Of a stretch of 64,000 bases of DNA, positions 51,513 to 60,834 are shown one piece after another. This stretch comes from Fulvimarina sp040239565 (GTDB lineage Bacteria > Pseudomonadota > Alphaproteobacteria > Rhizobiales > Rhizobiaceae), in contig NZ_JBEHWS010000003.1 of the NCBI RefSeq assembly GCF_040239565.1, positions 275,286 through 339,285 on the forward strand, in the 5' to 3' direction. Under the pieces are notes generated by a model. That model had not been told where the DNA came from. It was given only the letters and a program-made list of their open reading frames with translations, and made no database searches. Position numbers and translations under genes: made by a program. The stretch's first letter is position 1. Every line of letters begins with the position of its first letter.

Positions 51513-52949
51513 TCAAGGCGCGGTGATCTTGTACTCGCGCAGCTTGCGGTAAAGCGTCGAGCGCCCGATTCCCAGCCTTCGCGCGACCTCGCTCATATGT
51601 CCGTTGTACTGGTCGAGAGCGATGCGGATGATGTCGGCTTCGATCTCGTCGAGCTTTCGCAGTTCACCTCGCCCATCGCGCAGGAGGTCGCTGTTTCCGT
51701 CGGGAATCGGCAACGCACCTTCCGTTGCGTCGATCGCCAAAGGACGGGCGGGCGCGCTTTCCTTGTCGGTGGCCTGTCGGGCCTCGTTCGCGAGAAGCAG
51801 CGCACCGAAGTCACCCGGTTGAAGGGTCTCGTGTTCCGCCATGACGACGGCGCGGTGAACCGTGTTTTCAAGCTGGCGGATATTCCCGGGCCAGTCAAAG
51901 CCCTCCAGCAGGTCGAGCGTGGCCGGCGAAAACCGTCGGGCGGGCGACTGGGGCTCGCTTTCGGAAAAGCGCTGGAGAAAGTCTAGCGCCAGACTACGAA
52001 TCTCCTTGCGCCGCTGCCGAAGCGGCGGAACATTCAGCTCGAAAGCGTTCAGCCGGTAAAAGAGATCCTCCCGGAACCGCCCTTCAGCGACGGCGGCTAT
52101 CAGCGACTGATTGGTCGCGGACAGGATGCGGACATCCACCTTGACCGGCCCGTCGGCACCGACCGGGTCGACGAGCCCTTCCTGGATCACGCGCAGCAGC
52201 TTGACCTGGGCCGCGGGGCTGAGTTCACCGACCTCGTCGAGAAAGAGCGTACCCGTATCGGCCTCGCGAAACTTGCCGATATGCTCTCGTGCGGCGTCGG
52301 TGAAGGCGCCTTTCGCGTGACCGAACAGGATGCTTTCGACGAGATCGGACGGCAGGGCGCCGCAGTTGACTGTGACGAAGGGCTTGTTCTCGCGCGGGCC
52401 CCAGTTCTGGATGGCCCGGGCGATCCATTCCTTGCCGACGCCGGTTTCTCCGCCGATGAGCACCGGTATGACAGATCGCGCGGCCTTGGCCGCGCTTGCC
52501 ACTACCGAGGCCATCGGTTCCGGCAGATTCGCCTGTTGCAGATTGGCGGGAACACGCATCGGATTCGGACGCGTATCGAGCATGCGCAGGGCGCTGGTGA
52601 GCGCTGTCCGCAGGCGATCGGGTGATACGGGCTTCACTACGAAGTCGAAGGCGCCGGACCGCATCGCCGCAACGACGGTCTCCACCGAATCCTTGGCTGT
52701 CTGCACGACGACGGGGATTTCGATGCGCCGCTTGCGCATCTCCGCCATCACCTCCGAGCCGCTCTTGTCCGGCATGAGGAGATCGAGAACGACGACCGCG
52801 ACATCACGCGCCTTCGGGCCTGTGAGAACGTCGAGCGCCGCTCGTCCGCCGTCGCAATGGATCGGCTGAAGGCCGATGCGCGAGATCTGGGCGTCGAGAA
52901 GCCGCCGCTGGATGGGATCGTCGTCGACCACCAAAACCTGTCGTGCCAT
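51513..52949 (-). CDS. Sigma-54-dependent response regulator (NtrC family) with variant GAFTDA loop
   Basis: A 478-aa regulator. The receiver is at about 1-120 with phospho-acceptor Asp56 (VVVLDLLMPDKSG). The AAA+ domain has Walker A GGETGVGK (166-173), sigma-54 contact loop GAFTDA (214-219), Walker B GTLFLDE (233-239) and sensor-like SATNQSLIAAVAEGRFREDLFYRL. A Fis-type helix-turn-helix closes the protein (HMSEVARRLGIGRSTLYRKLREY). The canonical loop is GAFTGA; here Gly5 is Asp. ATG 52949 with AGGGA nine bases upstream. No kinase gene is adjacent. Confidence 0.9.
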   Translation of the reverse strand: MARQVLVVDDDPIQRRLLDAQISRIGLQPIHCDGGRAALDVLTGPKARDVAVVVLDLLMPDKSGSEVMAEMRKRRIEIPVVVQTAKDSVETVVAAMRSGAFDFVVKPVSPDRLRTALTSALRMLDTRPNPMRVPANLQQANLPEPMASVVASAAKAARSVIPVLIGGETGVGKEWIARAIQNWGPRENKPFVTVNCGALPSDLVESILFGHAKGAFTDAAREHIGKFREADTGTLFLDEVGELSPAAQVKLLRVIQEGLVDPVGADGPVKVDVRILSATNQSLIAAVAEGRFREDLFYRLNAFELNVPPLRQRRKEIRSLALDFLQRFSESEPQSPARRFSPATLDLLEGFDWPGNIRQLENTVHRAVVMAEHETLQPGDFGALLLANEARQATDKESAPARPLAIDATEGALPIPDGNSDLLRDGRGELRKLDEIEADIIRIALDQYNGHMSEVARRLGIGRSTLYRKLREYKITAP

Positions 52950-53179
52950 TGTCGATGTCCCTGTTTGACTGTCCCCTTCTGGCGCGGGGTTGCCCCAAAC
53001 TGGCACGCAGGCCCTGAAGGCCCTCTCAAGAAACGCGGCAAACTTTGACTGAGAAAATTCGCTCGAATTGAAGGAAATTCGGAACTGGCGAAAAACATGG
53101 GAGCCGTTATCTAAGGGCGACGCGCGCGAAGAGCCTTGGCTTTTCGCCGAACTTCATACGAAACGATCAGGCTCTGCCC

Positions 53180-55009
53180 ATGACGCACCGCTTCTCCATG
53201 TCCGTTAGCTCCGCCGCCGAGACGGTATCCGTCGGCACGTCGGATCTTCCCGAATGGAGCCTCGACGATCTCTATCCGTCGATGGACTCGCCCGAGCTTC
53301 AGAGCGATCTCAATCGGTCCCGGCAGGACGCGGCACTTTTCAAGGAGAACTGGAAGGGCAAGCTGACCGAGCTTGCAAAGAGCGACCCCGCCGCCCTTGC
53401 GCAGTCCGTTCGCGATTATGAAAAACTGGAGGAGCTGCTCGGGCGAATCATCTCCTATGCCGGACTGATCTACGCGGGCGATACCTCCGATCCGGTGCGC
53501 GCGAAGTTCTACGGCGACATTCAGGGGACGGTCACCGATATCTCGACCAACCTCCTTTTCTATACGCTCGAACTGAACCGCATCGAGGATGCGGTGATGG
53601 ACAATGCCATGGAGGCCGAGCCTCAGCTTGCCCATTACCGCCCGTGGCTGGTCGACCTCAGGAAGGACAAGCCGTTCCAACTCGAAGACCGGGTCGAGGA
53701 GCTGTTCCACGAGAAGGGCATCACCGGCGCAGGAGCCTGGAACCGTCTTTTCGACGAAACGCTGACGAGCCTGCGCTTCACCGTCGACGGCGACGATCTC
53801 GCCCTCGAGTCGACTTTGAACCTTCTGCAGGACGACGACCGTGACAAGCGCCGCAAGGCCGCTGCCGCGCTCACCAACGTCTTCTCCCGCAACCTGCGTA
53901 CCTTCACGCTGATCACCAACACGCTTGCCAAGGACAAGGAGATTGCCGACCGCTGGCGTGGGTTCGAGGATGTCGCCGACTCCCGCCATCTCGCGAACCG
54001 GGTGGAGCGGGATGTGGTCGATGCCCTGACGACGGCCGTGACCCAAGCCTATCCGTCGATCTCACATCGCTATTACGCCATGAAGGCGGAATGGCTGGGG
54101 CTCGACGCGCTCGATTTCTGGGACCGCAACGCGCCGTTGCCGAATGCCAAGCGCCGCGACATCTCCTGGAACGACGCACGGGAGACCGTTCTTTCGGCCT
54201 ATTCGGGCTTCTCGCCGGATATGGCGGAGATCGCCAAGCGATTCTTCGACAGAAGCTGGATCGACGCTTCGCTGCGGCCGGGCAAGTCGCCGGGCGCCTT
54301 CGCCCATCCGACCGTCCCGAGCGTCCACCCCTATGTCCTGCTCAACTATATGGGCAAGCCACGCGACGTGATGACCCTTGCGCACGAGCTTGGCCATGGC
54401 GTCCATCAGGTACTTGCGGGCGATCAGGGAGCGCTTATGGCTGCAACTCCGCTGACGCTTGCTGAGACCGCCTCCGTCTTCGGCGAGATGCTGACCTTCC
54501 GTTCGCTTCTCGCGCAGGCGAAGACCCCGGAAGAGCGCAAGACGCTTCTCGCCTCGAAGGTCGAGGACATGATCAACACGGTGGTCCGCCAGATCGCGTT
54601 CTATCAGTTCGAGCGCGCCCTTCACGAGGAACGGCGCTCGGGCGAGCTCACCTCCGAACGGATCGGCGAGATCTGGTTGTCGGTGCAGAGCCGCAGTCTC
54701 GGACCTGCCGTGCGCCTCGGCGACGGCTACGAGACGTATTGGACCTACGTGCCCCACTTCATCCACTCGCCGTTCTACGTCTATGCCTACGCCTTCGGCG
54801 ACTGTCTCGTGAACTCGCTCTATTCGGTCTATGAGAACGCCCAGACGGGCTTCCAGGACAAGTATTTCGAGATGCTCAAGGCGGGCGGCACCAAGCATCA
54901 TTCGGAGCTTCTGGCGCCCTTCGGCCTCGACGCCTCGGACCCGGCATTCTGGTCGCGCGGTCTCCAGATGATCTCCGGCTTCATCGATGAACTGGAAAAG
55001 ATGGACTGA
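53180..55009 (+). CDS. pepF: Oligoendopeptidase F (M3 family)
   Basis: A 609-aa zinc metallopeptidase of the PepF/M3B group. Zinc motif TLAHELGHGVHQVLAG (HExxH) at about 398-402, with downstream Glu in TLAETASVFGEML (third ligand). The mostly helical M3 architecture and end SRGLQMISGFIDELEKMD are complete. It hydrolyses medium-size peptides in the cytoplasm. It is divergent from the sigma-54 activator across 230 bp and could be its target (inference). Confidence 0.94.
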   Translation: MTHRFSMSVSSAAETVSVGTSDLPEWSLDDLYPSMDSPELQSDLNRSRQDAALFKENWKGKLTELAKSDPAALAQSVRDYEKLEELLGRIISYAGLIYAGDTSDPVRAKFYGDIQGTVTDISTNLLFYTLELNRIEDAVMDNAMEAEPQLAHYRPWLVDLRKDKPFQLEDRVEELFHEKGITGAGAWNRLFDETLTSLRFTVDGDDLALESTLNLLQDDDRDKRRKAAAALTNVFSRNLRTFTLITNTLAKDKEIADRWRGFEDVADSRHLANRVERDVVDALTTAVTQAYPSISHRYYAMKAEWLGLDALDFWDRNAPLPNAKRRDISWNDARETVLSAYSGFSPDMAEIAKRFFDRSWIDASLRPGKSPGAFAHPTVPSVHPYVLLNYMGKPRDVMTLAHELGHGVHQVLAGDQGALMAATPLTLAETASVFGEMLTFRSLLAQAKTPEERKTLLASKVEDMINTVVRQIAFYQFERALHEERRSGELTSERIGEIWLSVQSRSLGPAVRLGDGYETYWTYVPHFIHSPFYVYAYAFGDCLVNSLYSVYENAQTGFQDKYFEMLKAGGTKHHSELLAPFGLDASDPAFWSRGLQMISGFIDELEKMD

Positions 55010-55072
55010 AGCAACCTGACCAGTGAGACTGGTCGGATGAAGAGCGGCTGAAACTCAAAGGTCACTTAATTC

Positions 55073-55261
55073 GACGGGCTGGCGATCGCGGTCTTCGCGA
55101 GCGGCGGCTTGGCGCCTCTCGCCGCTTATCTTTATGGCACCTCTCCCGAAGCAGCACCAAGTTCGATAGCGCTGGGCCTCGTTGTTTGTACGGCGGTCAG
55201 TTTTGCACCAAATGATTCGGGAAGCCGAACACTGAAAGGCTTGGATAAAGATGACGATTGA
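55073..55261 (+). CDS. Possible small membrane ORF without ATG start
   Basis: The frame between a TAA (55067-55069) and TGA 55261 encodes a strikingly hydrophobic peptide (LAIAVFASGGLAPLAAYLYG, then IALGLVVCTAVSFAPND). No ATG is available; a TTG at about 55109 or a CTG at about 55079 could start it. It may be a remnant of a larger membrane-protein gene. Its stop overlaps the ATG of the next tiny ORF. Confidence 0.3.
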   Translation, partial: DGLAIAVFASGGLAPLAAYLYGTSPEAAPSSIALGLVVCTAVSFAPNDSGSRTLKGLDKDDD

Positions 55262-55388
55262 AACGCTTTTCTACCTGACGACCATGCCTATCGCAGCGCT
55301 GATCCTTTCGTTCTTCGTCCACCTCGACACACGCCGGATGATGGCTCGGATCATGGCCGAAAATCGCGAGCGAGATGCGCACTCGTAA
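55251..55388 (+). CDS. Tiny membrane protein ORF, 45 aa
   Basis: From ATG 55251 it encodes MTIETLFYLTTMPIAALI followed by LSFFVHLDTRRMMARIMAENRERDAHS: one transmembrane helix and then a basic/charged tail, a topology typical of small bacterial membrane proteins. There is no recognised family. The start lies 10 bp before the stop of the preceding hydrophobic frame, suggesting coupling. The region 55389-55646 that follows contains nothing I can identify. Confidence 0.45.
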   Translation: MTIETLFYLTTMPIAALILSFFVHLDTRRMMARIMAENRERDAHS

Positions 55389-55646
55389 GCGGGGCTTTGC
55401 GCGACTGGAAGCTCAAGCAATCCGTCGCCTCGACGACGCGCCTTCCTAGCTGGGCCTGCGTTGAGAGATGGACGCACCTCTGACGGCATTCGTACGCATC
55501 ACGCCCTTCCCCTTACAGTAATGCGAAGCTGCAATGCGGCCTTCCACTCTTCCCTTCTCTACGAAAACCCGTTAGCCGGGCCGCTAGAAAACCGTGCGGT
55601 CTCCCCCGCATGGCTCGACAGGACGCGATGAGAGGAGCCTTACGCG

Positions 55647-57092
55647 ATGGCCCATCCCGATTACCCGACCCACGCCTCTATCTCCGGCCCCATCGTGATG
55701 ATCGGCTTCGGCTCGATCGGCAAGGGCACGCTCCCCCTCATCGAGCGTCACTTCAACTACGACCCGTCGCGCTTCATCGTCGTCGATCCGAACGACGCCG
55801 ATCGGCAACTGCTCGATCAGCGCGGCATCCGCTTCGTCAATCAGGCGGTGACCAAGCAGAACTATCGCGAGCTGCTCAGCCCGCTGCTCACCGAAGGCGA
55901 AGGCCAGGGCTTCTGCGTCAACCTGTCGGTCGATACCTCCTCGCTGGACCTGATGAAGCTCTGCCGGGAGCTGGGTGTCCTCTACATCGATACCGTCGTC
56001 GAGCCTTGGCTCGGCTTCTACTTCGACAAGACGATGTCGAACGCCGACCGCACGAACTATGCCCTGCGCGAGACCGTGCGCAAGGAAAAGAAGAGAGCGC
56101 CGGGCGGCACGACAGCCGTTTCCTGCTGCGGCGCAAATCCGGGTATGGTCTCGTGGTTCGTCAAGCAGGGTCTGGTCGATGTCGCGAACGCAGTCGGCCT
56201 CGAATTCGACGAGCCCACCGCCGACGATCGCAATGGCTGGGCCAAGCTGATGAAGAAGGCTGGGGTCAAGGGCGTCCACATCGCCGAGCGCGACACTCAG
56301 CGCGCCTATAATCCGAAGCCGATGGACGTCTTCTGGAACACGTGGTCCGTCGAGGGCTTCCTCTCCGAAGGAATGCAGCCCGCGGAACTCGGCTGGGGTA
56401 CACACGAAAAGTGGAAGCCGAAGAACGCCAAGAGCCACAAGAAGGGAAATCAGGCGGCAATCTATCTGGAGCAGCCCGGCGCCAACACGCGCGTCCGCAC
56501 CTGGTGCCCGACGCCCGGCGCCCAGTATGGCTTCCTGGTGACCCATAACGAATCGATCTCGATCGCCGACTACTTCACCCATCGCAACAAGAAGGACGAG
56601 GTCACCTTCCGGCCGACCTGTCACTACGCCTACCATCCGGCGAACGATGCGGTTCTGTCGCTGCACGAACTCTTCGGCGCGGCCGGCAAGACGCAAAGCC
56701 AGCTGCATGTTCTCAACGAAAACGAGATCATGGACGGCATCGACGAACTGGGCGTCCTCCTCTACGGCCACGACCGCAATGCCTACTGGTACGGTTCGCA
56801 GCTTTCGATTGGCGAGACGCGGCAGATCGCGCCCTATCAGAACGCGACCGGACTCCAGGTAACGTCGGCGGTCCTGGCCGGCATGGTCTGGGCGCTGGAG
56901 AACCCGGAAGCCGGCATCGTCGAAGCCGACGAGATGGATTACAAGCGCTGTCTCGAAGTGCAGACGCCTTATCTCGGGCCGGTCAAAGGTTATTACACCG
57001 ACTGGACGCCGCTCACCGATCGGCCGGGTCTTTTCCCGGAGGATATCGACGAAAGCGACCCTTGGCAGTTTCGCAACATCCTGGTCCGCTAG
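55647..57092 (+). CDS. hss: Homospermidine synthase
   Basis: A 481-aa NAD+-dependent enzyme forming sym-homospermidine from putrescine, the main long polyamine of many alphaproteobacteria. The NAD-binding loop is IVMIGFGSIGKGTLPLI. Other family segments are FCVNLSVDTSSLDLM, YIDTVVEPWLGFYF, VSCCGANPGMVSWFVKQGL and the C-terminal EADEMDYKRCLEVQTPYLGPVKGYYTDWTPL. Full length. An ornithine decarboxylase gene often precedes it in rhizobia but is absent here. GAGGAG is close to the ATG. Confidence 0.95.
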   Translation: MAHPDYPTHASISGPIVMIGFGSIGKGTLPLIERHFNYDPSRFIVVDPNDADRQLLDQRGIRFVNQAVTKQNYRELLSPLLTEGEGQGFCVNLSVDTSSLDLMKLCRELGVLYIDTVVEPWLGFYFDKTMSNADRTNYALRETVRKEKKRAPGGTTAVSCCGANPGMVSWFVKQGLVDVANAVGLEFDEPTADDRNGWAKLMKKAGVKGVHIAERDTQRAYNPKPMDVFWNTWSVEGFLSEGMQPAELGWGTHEKWKPKNAKSHKKGNQAAIYLEQPGANTRVRTWCPTPGAQYGFLVTHNESISIADYFTHRNKKDEVTFRPTCHYAYHPANDAVLSLHELFGAAGKTQSQLHVLNENEIMDGIDELGVLLYGHDRNAYWYGSQLSIGETRQIAPYQNATGLQVTSAVLAGMVWALENPEAGIVEADEMDYKRCLEVQTPYLGPVKGYYTDWTPLTDRPGLFPEDIDESDPWQFRNILVR

Positions 57093-57104
57093 GAACCGCA
57101 CAAG

Positions 57105-57140
57105 ACGCCGGGAGTTTCTGTGTGGCAGCCGTGCCGGCGT
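57105..57140 (+). terminator. Candidate terminator of hss
   Basis: ACGCCGG (57105-57111) pairs with CCGGCGT (57134-57140) across a 22-nt loop containing CTG/CAG complementarity, followed by TT. Weak U run; located 12 bp after the hss stop. Confidence 0.4.
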
Positions 57141-57194
57141 TTAATGAAAACAACAGCGGAGCGGTGTATCCCAGATTGCTGAAGTGTGGAGTCG

Positions 57195-57629
57195 ATGGCT
57201 GATCTGAACGAACGCAGACGCGCCGCTGAAGACGTGATGCGCGCAGTGATGACCGGCGAGATCGGCTCCATTGCGAGGCGATTCTATCCGGGTGCCGTCT
57301 TTCTCCAGCGAAGCAATGCGGGCGTGATCGACGCACCCTGGTTCGAGCGGATGGAAGGTGAATTCCATTTGGCGGGTGAGGAGGAAACGAGCGCGTTCCT
57401 CCAGGAACTCATGAAACGCGCGAGCTACATGTCTTACGAAACGCGCGGCCTCGTCTGCGAAGACGACGAAGCCGCGAGCCGTTGCGACTGGTCGCGGCGT
57501 GACGAAAACACCAAAACCATCGTCACCGGCACAACAATGTATTGGTTCAGCTTTGCGAGCGACGACCGCATCAAGTCGCTGGAGACCGTCAGCGCGATCC
57601 ACTCGGTGCTACCAAGGCGGAAGAGCTGA
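57195..57629 (+). CDS. SnoaL/NTF2-like protein of unknown function
   Basis: A 144-aa protein with the cone-shaped NTF2-like pattern: an N-terminal helix pair (ERRRAAEDVMRAVMTGEIGSIARRFYPGAVFLQRS), then beta-sheet segments YMSYETRGLVCEDDEAASRCDWSRRDENTKTIVTGTTMYWFSF and DRIKSLETVSAIHSV. No catalytic set can be read with certainty. ATG 57195 has GGAG four bases upstream; a GTG at 57186 is the alternative. Confidence 0.7.
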   Translation: MADLNERRRAAEDVMRAVMTGEIGSIARRFYPGAVFLQRSNAGVIDAPWFERMEGEFHLAGEEETSAFLQELMKRASYMSYETRGLVCEDDEAASRCDWSRRDENTKTIVTGTTMYWFSFASDDRIKSLETVSAIHSVLPRRKS

Positions 57630-57814
57630 AAAGGCGCGCGCTCAATCTCGCGTCAAAATTCGAGTCCACGGACTTCAGCTTGATTCGTTAACCACAATTG
57701 TGGAGCCGCGGCATTTCCTCTTCACGCGATTGGAAAGAATTGCTTAAGATTGTCCGGAATTGCGGAGCCGCGTTTCGGACGCACCGCCCAATAGACATGA
57801 GGGGTTCATAGTTC

Positions 57815-58180
57815 ATGCGTCGTATCGCGCTCTCCGCAGCACTCGTCTCGACCGTTTTCGTCTCGGCTTGTCAGCTAGGAGGTGGGGAAGATTTACCGCC
57901 GCAGGGCCCGCAGGGTGTTGAGGGTCGCTGGAGCTCGGTTGGCGGGGCTGTAAATTACACGGCGAACTTCAACGCGGGCCGCTTCACTTCGACAGAACAG
58001 GGCACCGGCGCCGTTCTTGCGCAGGGCACCTATTCCAATCTCGGACCGGGCCAGATCAGCATCGTCTATTCGCCGACGACGCGCGACACGCAGGTTGCCG
58101 CCAACTGCAACCAGACCGCCCCGAACACGCTCTCCTGTGCGACCTCGACAGGAAACCGGTTCCAGCTTCAGCGCGCCTGA
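57815..58180 (+). CDS. omp10: Omp10-like outer membrane lipoprotein
   Basis: A 121-aa lipoprotein resembling Brucella Omp10. The signal peptide ends at lipobox FVSAC (MRRIALSAALVSTVFVSAC). The mature part VEGRWSSVGGAVNYTANFNAGRFTS, LAQGTYSNLGPGQISIVYSPTTRDTQVAANCNQTAPNTLSCATSTGNRFQLQRA follows the small lipocalin-like/protease-inhibitor-like fold, with two Cys likely forming a disulphide. It is expected in the outer membrane. A strong terminator follows. Confidence 0.82.
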   Translation: MRRIALSAALVSTVFVSACQLGGGEDLPPQGPQGVEGRWSSVGGAVNYTANFNAGRFTSTEQGTGAVLAQGTYSNLGPGQISIVYSPTTRDTQVAANCNQTAPNTLSCATSTGNRFQLQRA

Positions 58181-58207
58181 TCGCCCAGATATCAAGTAGT
58201 TTTCGAG

Positions 58208-58240
58208 GCACGCCAGATTCAATTCTGGCGTGCTTTTTTC
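58208..58240 (+). terminator. Intrinsic terminator of omp10
   Basis: GCACGCCAGA (58208-58217) pairs perfectly with TCTGGCGTGC (58224-58233), 6-nt loop, then TTTTTT. Lies 28 bp after the omp10 stop. Confidence 0.92.
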
Positions 58241-58462
58241 ATGCAGTACCGCTTTTGGTTTGCGCAATGCCTGCCGTTCACGGAAACACTGGACGGACTT
58301 TTCAAGCCTTTGCGCGACTTCGCCACGTTTCATCGTGCGGCGAATTGATTATATCGGGCTGGCTTAATGCTCTGGATCGACTCCAGATTTCATGAATTCC
58401 GCTGCATCCCTGACGGGATACCACCAGGCAGCTTTCGACCAGCATGCGCAAAGGCTGATGTG

Positions 58463-59524
58463 ATGAACGCGTTGACGAAAACCATGGCCGATCGGGCCAT
58501 CGGCCCCCTCCCCGCAGACCATCCCGTGGTCCGCACGCCGAAAGTGGGGGTTCTGCTCGTCAATCTCGGCACACCGGACGGCACCGACTTCAAGCCGATG
58601 CGCCGGTATCTGAAGGAATTCCTGAGCGATAGCCGGGTCATCGAATGGCCCAAGATCGCCTGGTACCCGATCCTCTACGGCATCGTTCTCAACACGCGGC
58701 CGAAGAAATCCGGCGCGGCCTATGCCGAAATCTGGAACAACGAGAAGAACGAGTCGCCTTTGCGCACGTTCACCCGGGCCCAGGGCGAAAAGCTCGCGCA
58801 GCGTATGGCGATGAATCAGAACGTCGTCGTCGACTGGGCGATGCGCTATGGCCAGCCCTCGATCGCCGAGCGCACCGACGCGCTGATGGAACAGGGCTGC
58901 GAGCGCGTTCTGGTCTTCCCGCTCTACCCGCAATACTCTGCCTCGACCACGGCGACGGTCAACGACAAGTTCTTCGAGCACATGATGGCGCAGCGCTGGA
59001 TGCCGGCTGTGCGCACAGTGCCGGCCTATCACGACGAGCCGGTCTATATCGACGCGCTCGCCAAATCGATCGAGAGCCATCTTTCGACCCTCGACTTCGT
59101 GCCAGAGCGCGTGATCGCCTCCTATCACGGTATTCCGCAGAGCTACTTCAGGAAGGGCGACCCCTATCACTGCCACTGCCAGAAGACGTCGCGTCTTCTG
59201 GAAGCCCGGCTCGGCTGGGAACCCGGACGGCTGATGACCTGCTTCCAGTCTCGCTTCGGCCCGGAGGAATGGCTCCAGCCCTATACGGACAAGACGGTAG
59301 AAGCGCTCCCCAAGGAGGGCATCAAGAACATCGCCGTCTTCAATCCGGGCTTCGTATCGGACTGTCTCGAAACGCTGGAGGAGATTGCAGGCGAAGCGGG
59401 CGAAATCTTCCACGAGGCCGGCGGCGAAAACTTCACGCACATTCCCTGCCTCAACGACTCAGAACCCGGCATGGACGTGATCGAATCGATGGTCCGCCGC
59501 GAACTCAAAGGCTGGGTGGACTGA
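58463..59524 (+). CDS. hemH: Ferrochelatase
   Basis: A 353-aa enzyme inserting Fe2+ into protoporphyrin IX. It carries VGVLLVNLGTPDGTD, the signature SYHGIPQSYFRKGDPY with the catalytic His, CFQSRFGPEEWLQPYTDKT and FNPGFVSDCLETLEEI with conserved Glu. The length is family-typical. ATG 58463 with AAGG upstream is preferred to 58367, which gives an unsupported 32-aa extension. Omp10 directly upstream is a common Brucellaceae/rhizobial neighbour. Confidence 0.95.
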   Translation: MNALTKTMADRAIGPLPADHPVVRTPKVGVLLVNLGTPDGTDFKPMRRYLKEFLSDSRVIEWPKIAWYPILYGIVLNTRPKKSGAAYAEIWNNEKNESPLRTFTRAQGEKLAQRMAMNQNVVVDWAMRYGQPSIAERTDALMEQGCERVLVFPLYPQYSASTTATVNDKFFEHMMAQRWMPAVRTVPAYHDEPVYIDALAKSIESHLSTLDFVPERVIASYHGIPQSYFRKGDPYHCHCQKTSRLLEARLGWEPGRLMTCFQSRFGPEEWLQPYTDKTVEALPKEGIKNIAVFNPGFVSDCLETLEEIAGEAGEIFHEAGGENFTHIPCLNDSEPGMDVIESMVRRELKGWVD

Positions 59525-59713
59525 TCGACCGTCCTCTCACAACGCCCGACCGCCGGGACACATAGCAGGTTGTCGAATCGCTTCTCGAGAAATCGGGAAG
59601 CATTGGAAAGCGCTTTGCAGTCCCTCGGCCGAGGTTTCACCCGAACCATGCGTTCAGCGCTTCATGGCATCCTCCACGCCTGGCGGACGTGGCGTGCAGT
59701 CTCGTGGTTCGCG

Positions 59714-60613
59714 CTATTCTGCCGCGATCGAGCCGGGATAGGTTTCGCGCACCTTTTGCGACACCCAGGAAAAGATCGTCTTGAGATCGTGGGCCAGCTT
59801 CGGAAACTCGCCGCTTTTGCTGAAATCGGCTTCGTCAGAATAAAGCGCGCGCGAGATCTCCACCTGCAGCGCATGCTCCCCGATCGCCGGCCTCCCGTAT
59901 CGCTCGGTAATGTATCCGCCAGCATAGGGCTTGTTCCGCATGACGTCGTAGCCGGCTCTGGAAAAGCTCGATGTAACGAAGGAGACGAGCCGCGCTGCGG
60001 CGCTCGTTCCATAGCGGTCGCCAATGACGATATCCGAGCGCCGTGCGCCCGGAATCGGCTTGATATTCGACGGCATCGAATGGCAGTCGACGAGGATCGC
60101 AATGCCATGAATGCGTTTCGTCTCAGCGATCAGCCCCCCGACTGCATCGTGGAAGCTGCGATGATATGTCTCGATACGGTCGAGCCCTTCATCCACGCTC
60201 ATCAGGCCCCGATAGATCTCCGTGTTCTCCGCGACGATCTTCGGGACTGTTCCGAGACCGCCCGCGACGCGAACCGAGCGCGTGTTGACGTATTCCGGCA
60301 ATGGCCCATCGAACATCACTGGATCGAGCTCGTATGGCTCGCGGTTCACGTCAAGAAAGGCCCGCGGGAACTGCGCGGCAATCATCGGCGCCCCGAGATC
60401 GGTGACGAAACCGTAGAGATCGTCGACGAACAGGTCTTCCGAACGCCGGATCAGATGGGTCGGCAGCCGGGAGTTCTCGACGAAGGAAGAGGGATAGTCC
60501 CGTCCGCTGTGCGGCGAACAGAATATCAGCGGCGTCGTCACCTGGTCCGGCCTGCGGATCACAAAGGCGGGCTTTTCGCCTTCGCGGGTAGTGATGGTCG
60601 GAATGGAGTTCAA
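59714..60613 (-). CDS. N-formylglutamate amidohydrolase family protein
   Basis: A 299-aa protein of the HutG/FGase family. It has PLIFCSPHSGRDYP with metal-binding His, AFLDVNREPYELDP, ILVDCHSMPS (Asp-x-His) and HALQVEISRALY (Glu). It could release glutamate from N-formylglutamate, but no other hut genes are adjacent, so the in vivo substrate is uncertain. Placement beside cpdR is common in rhizobia. The two genes are divergent across 221 bp. Confidence 0.88.
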   Translation of the reverse strand: MNSIPTITTREGEKPAFVIRRPDQVTTPLIFCSPHSGRDYPSSFVENSRLPTHLIRRSEDLFVDDLYGFVTDLGAPMIAAQFPRAFLDVNREPYELDPVMFDGPLPEYVNTRSVRVAGGLGTVPKIVAENTEIYRGLMSVDEGLDRIETYHRSFHDAVGGLIAETKRIHGIAILVDCHSMPSNIKPIPGARRSDIVIGDRYGTSAAARLVSFVTSSFSRAGYDVMRNKPYAGGYITERYGRPAIGEHALQVEISRALYSDEADFSKSGEFPKLAHDLKTIFSWVSQKVRETYPGSIAAE

Positions 60614-60834
60614 CTAAGCCTCTTCAGACGAACGTCTGATCTCGTCGGCAGACGCGGATAGGTGAGCGGTCGCTTCCGTTTTCGCGGCCGCCCGTGGAGC
60701 TTGCGTGAAAATAGCCTTTTAACCGTAGAGTTCCAATCTCTTTAGGTTTTAGGTCGGCGTTCTGTTATATACGCGGATCGAGGACAAGGCACGCTTTCGC
60801 AGGCGCTGCCGGCTGAATAACCTGGAACGAGACG

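Noticed and set aside
55584..57101. 505-codon open frame on the minus strand
   Set aside because: Complete shadow of homospermidine synthase; composition rich in Arg/Val/Asp/Glu typical of antisense GC3 bias.
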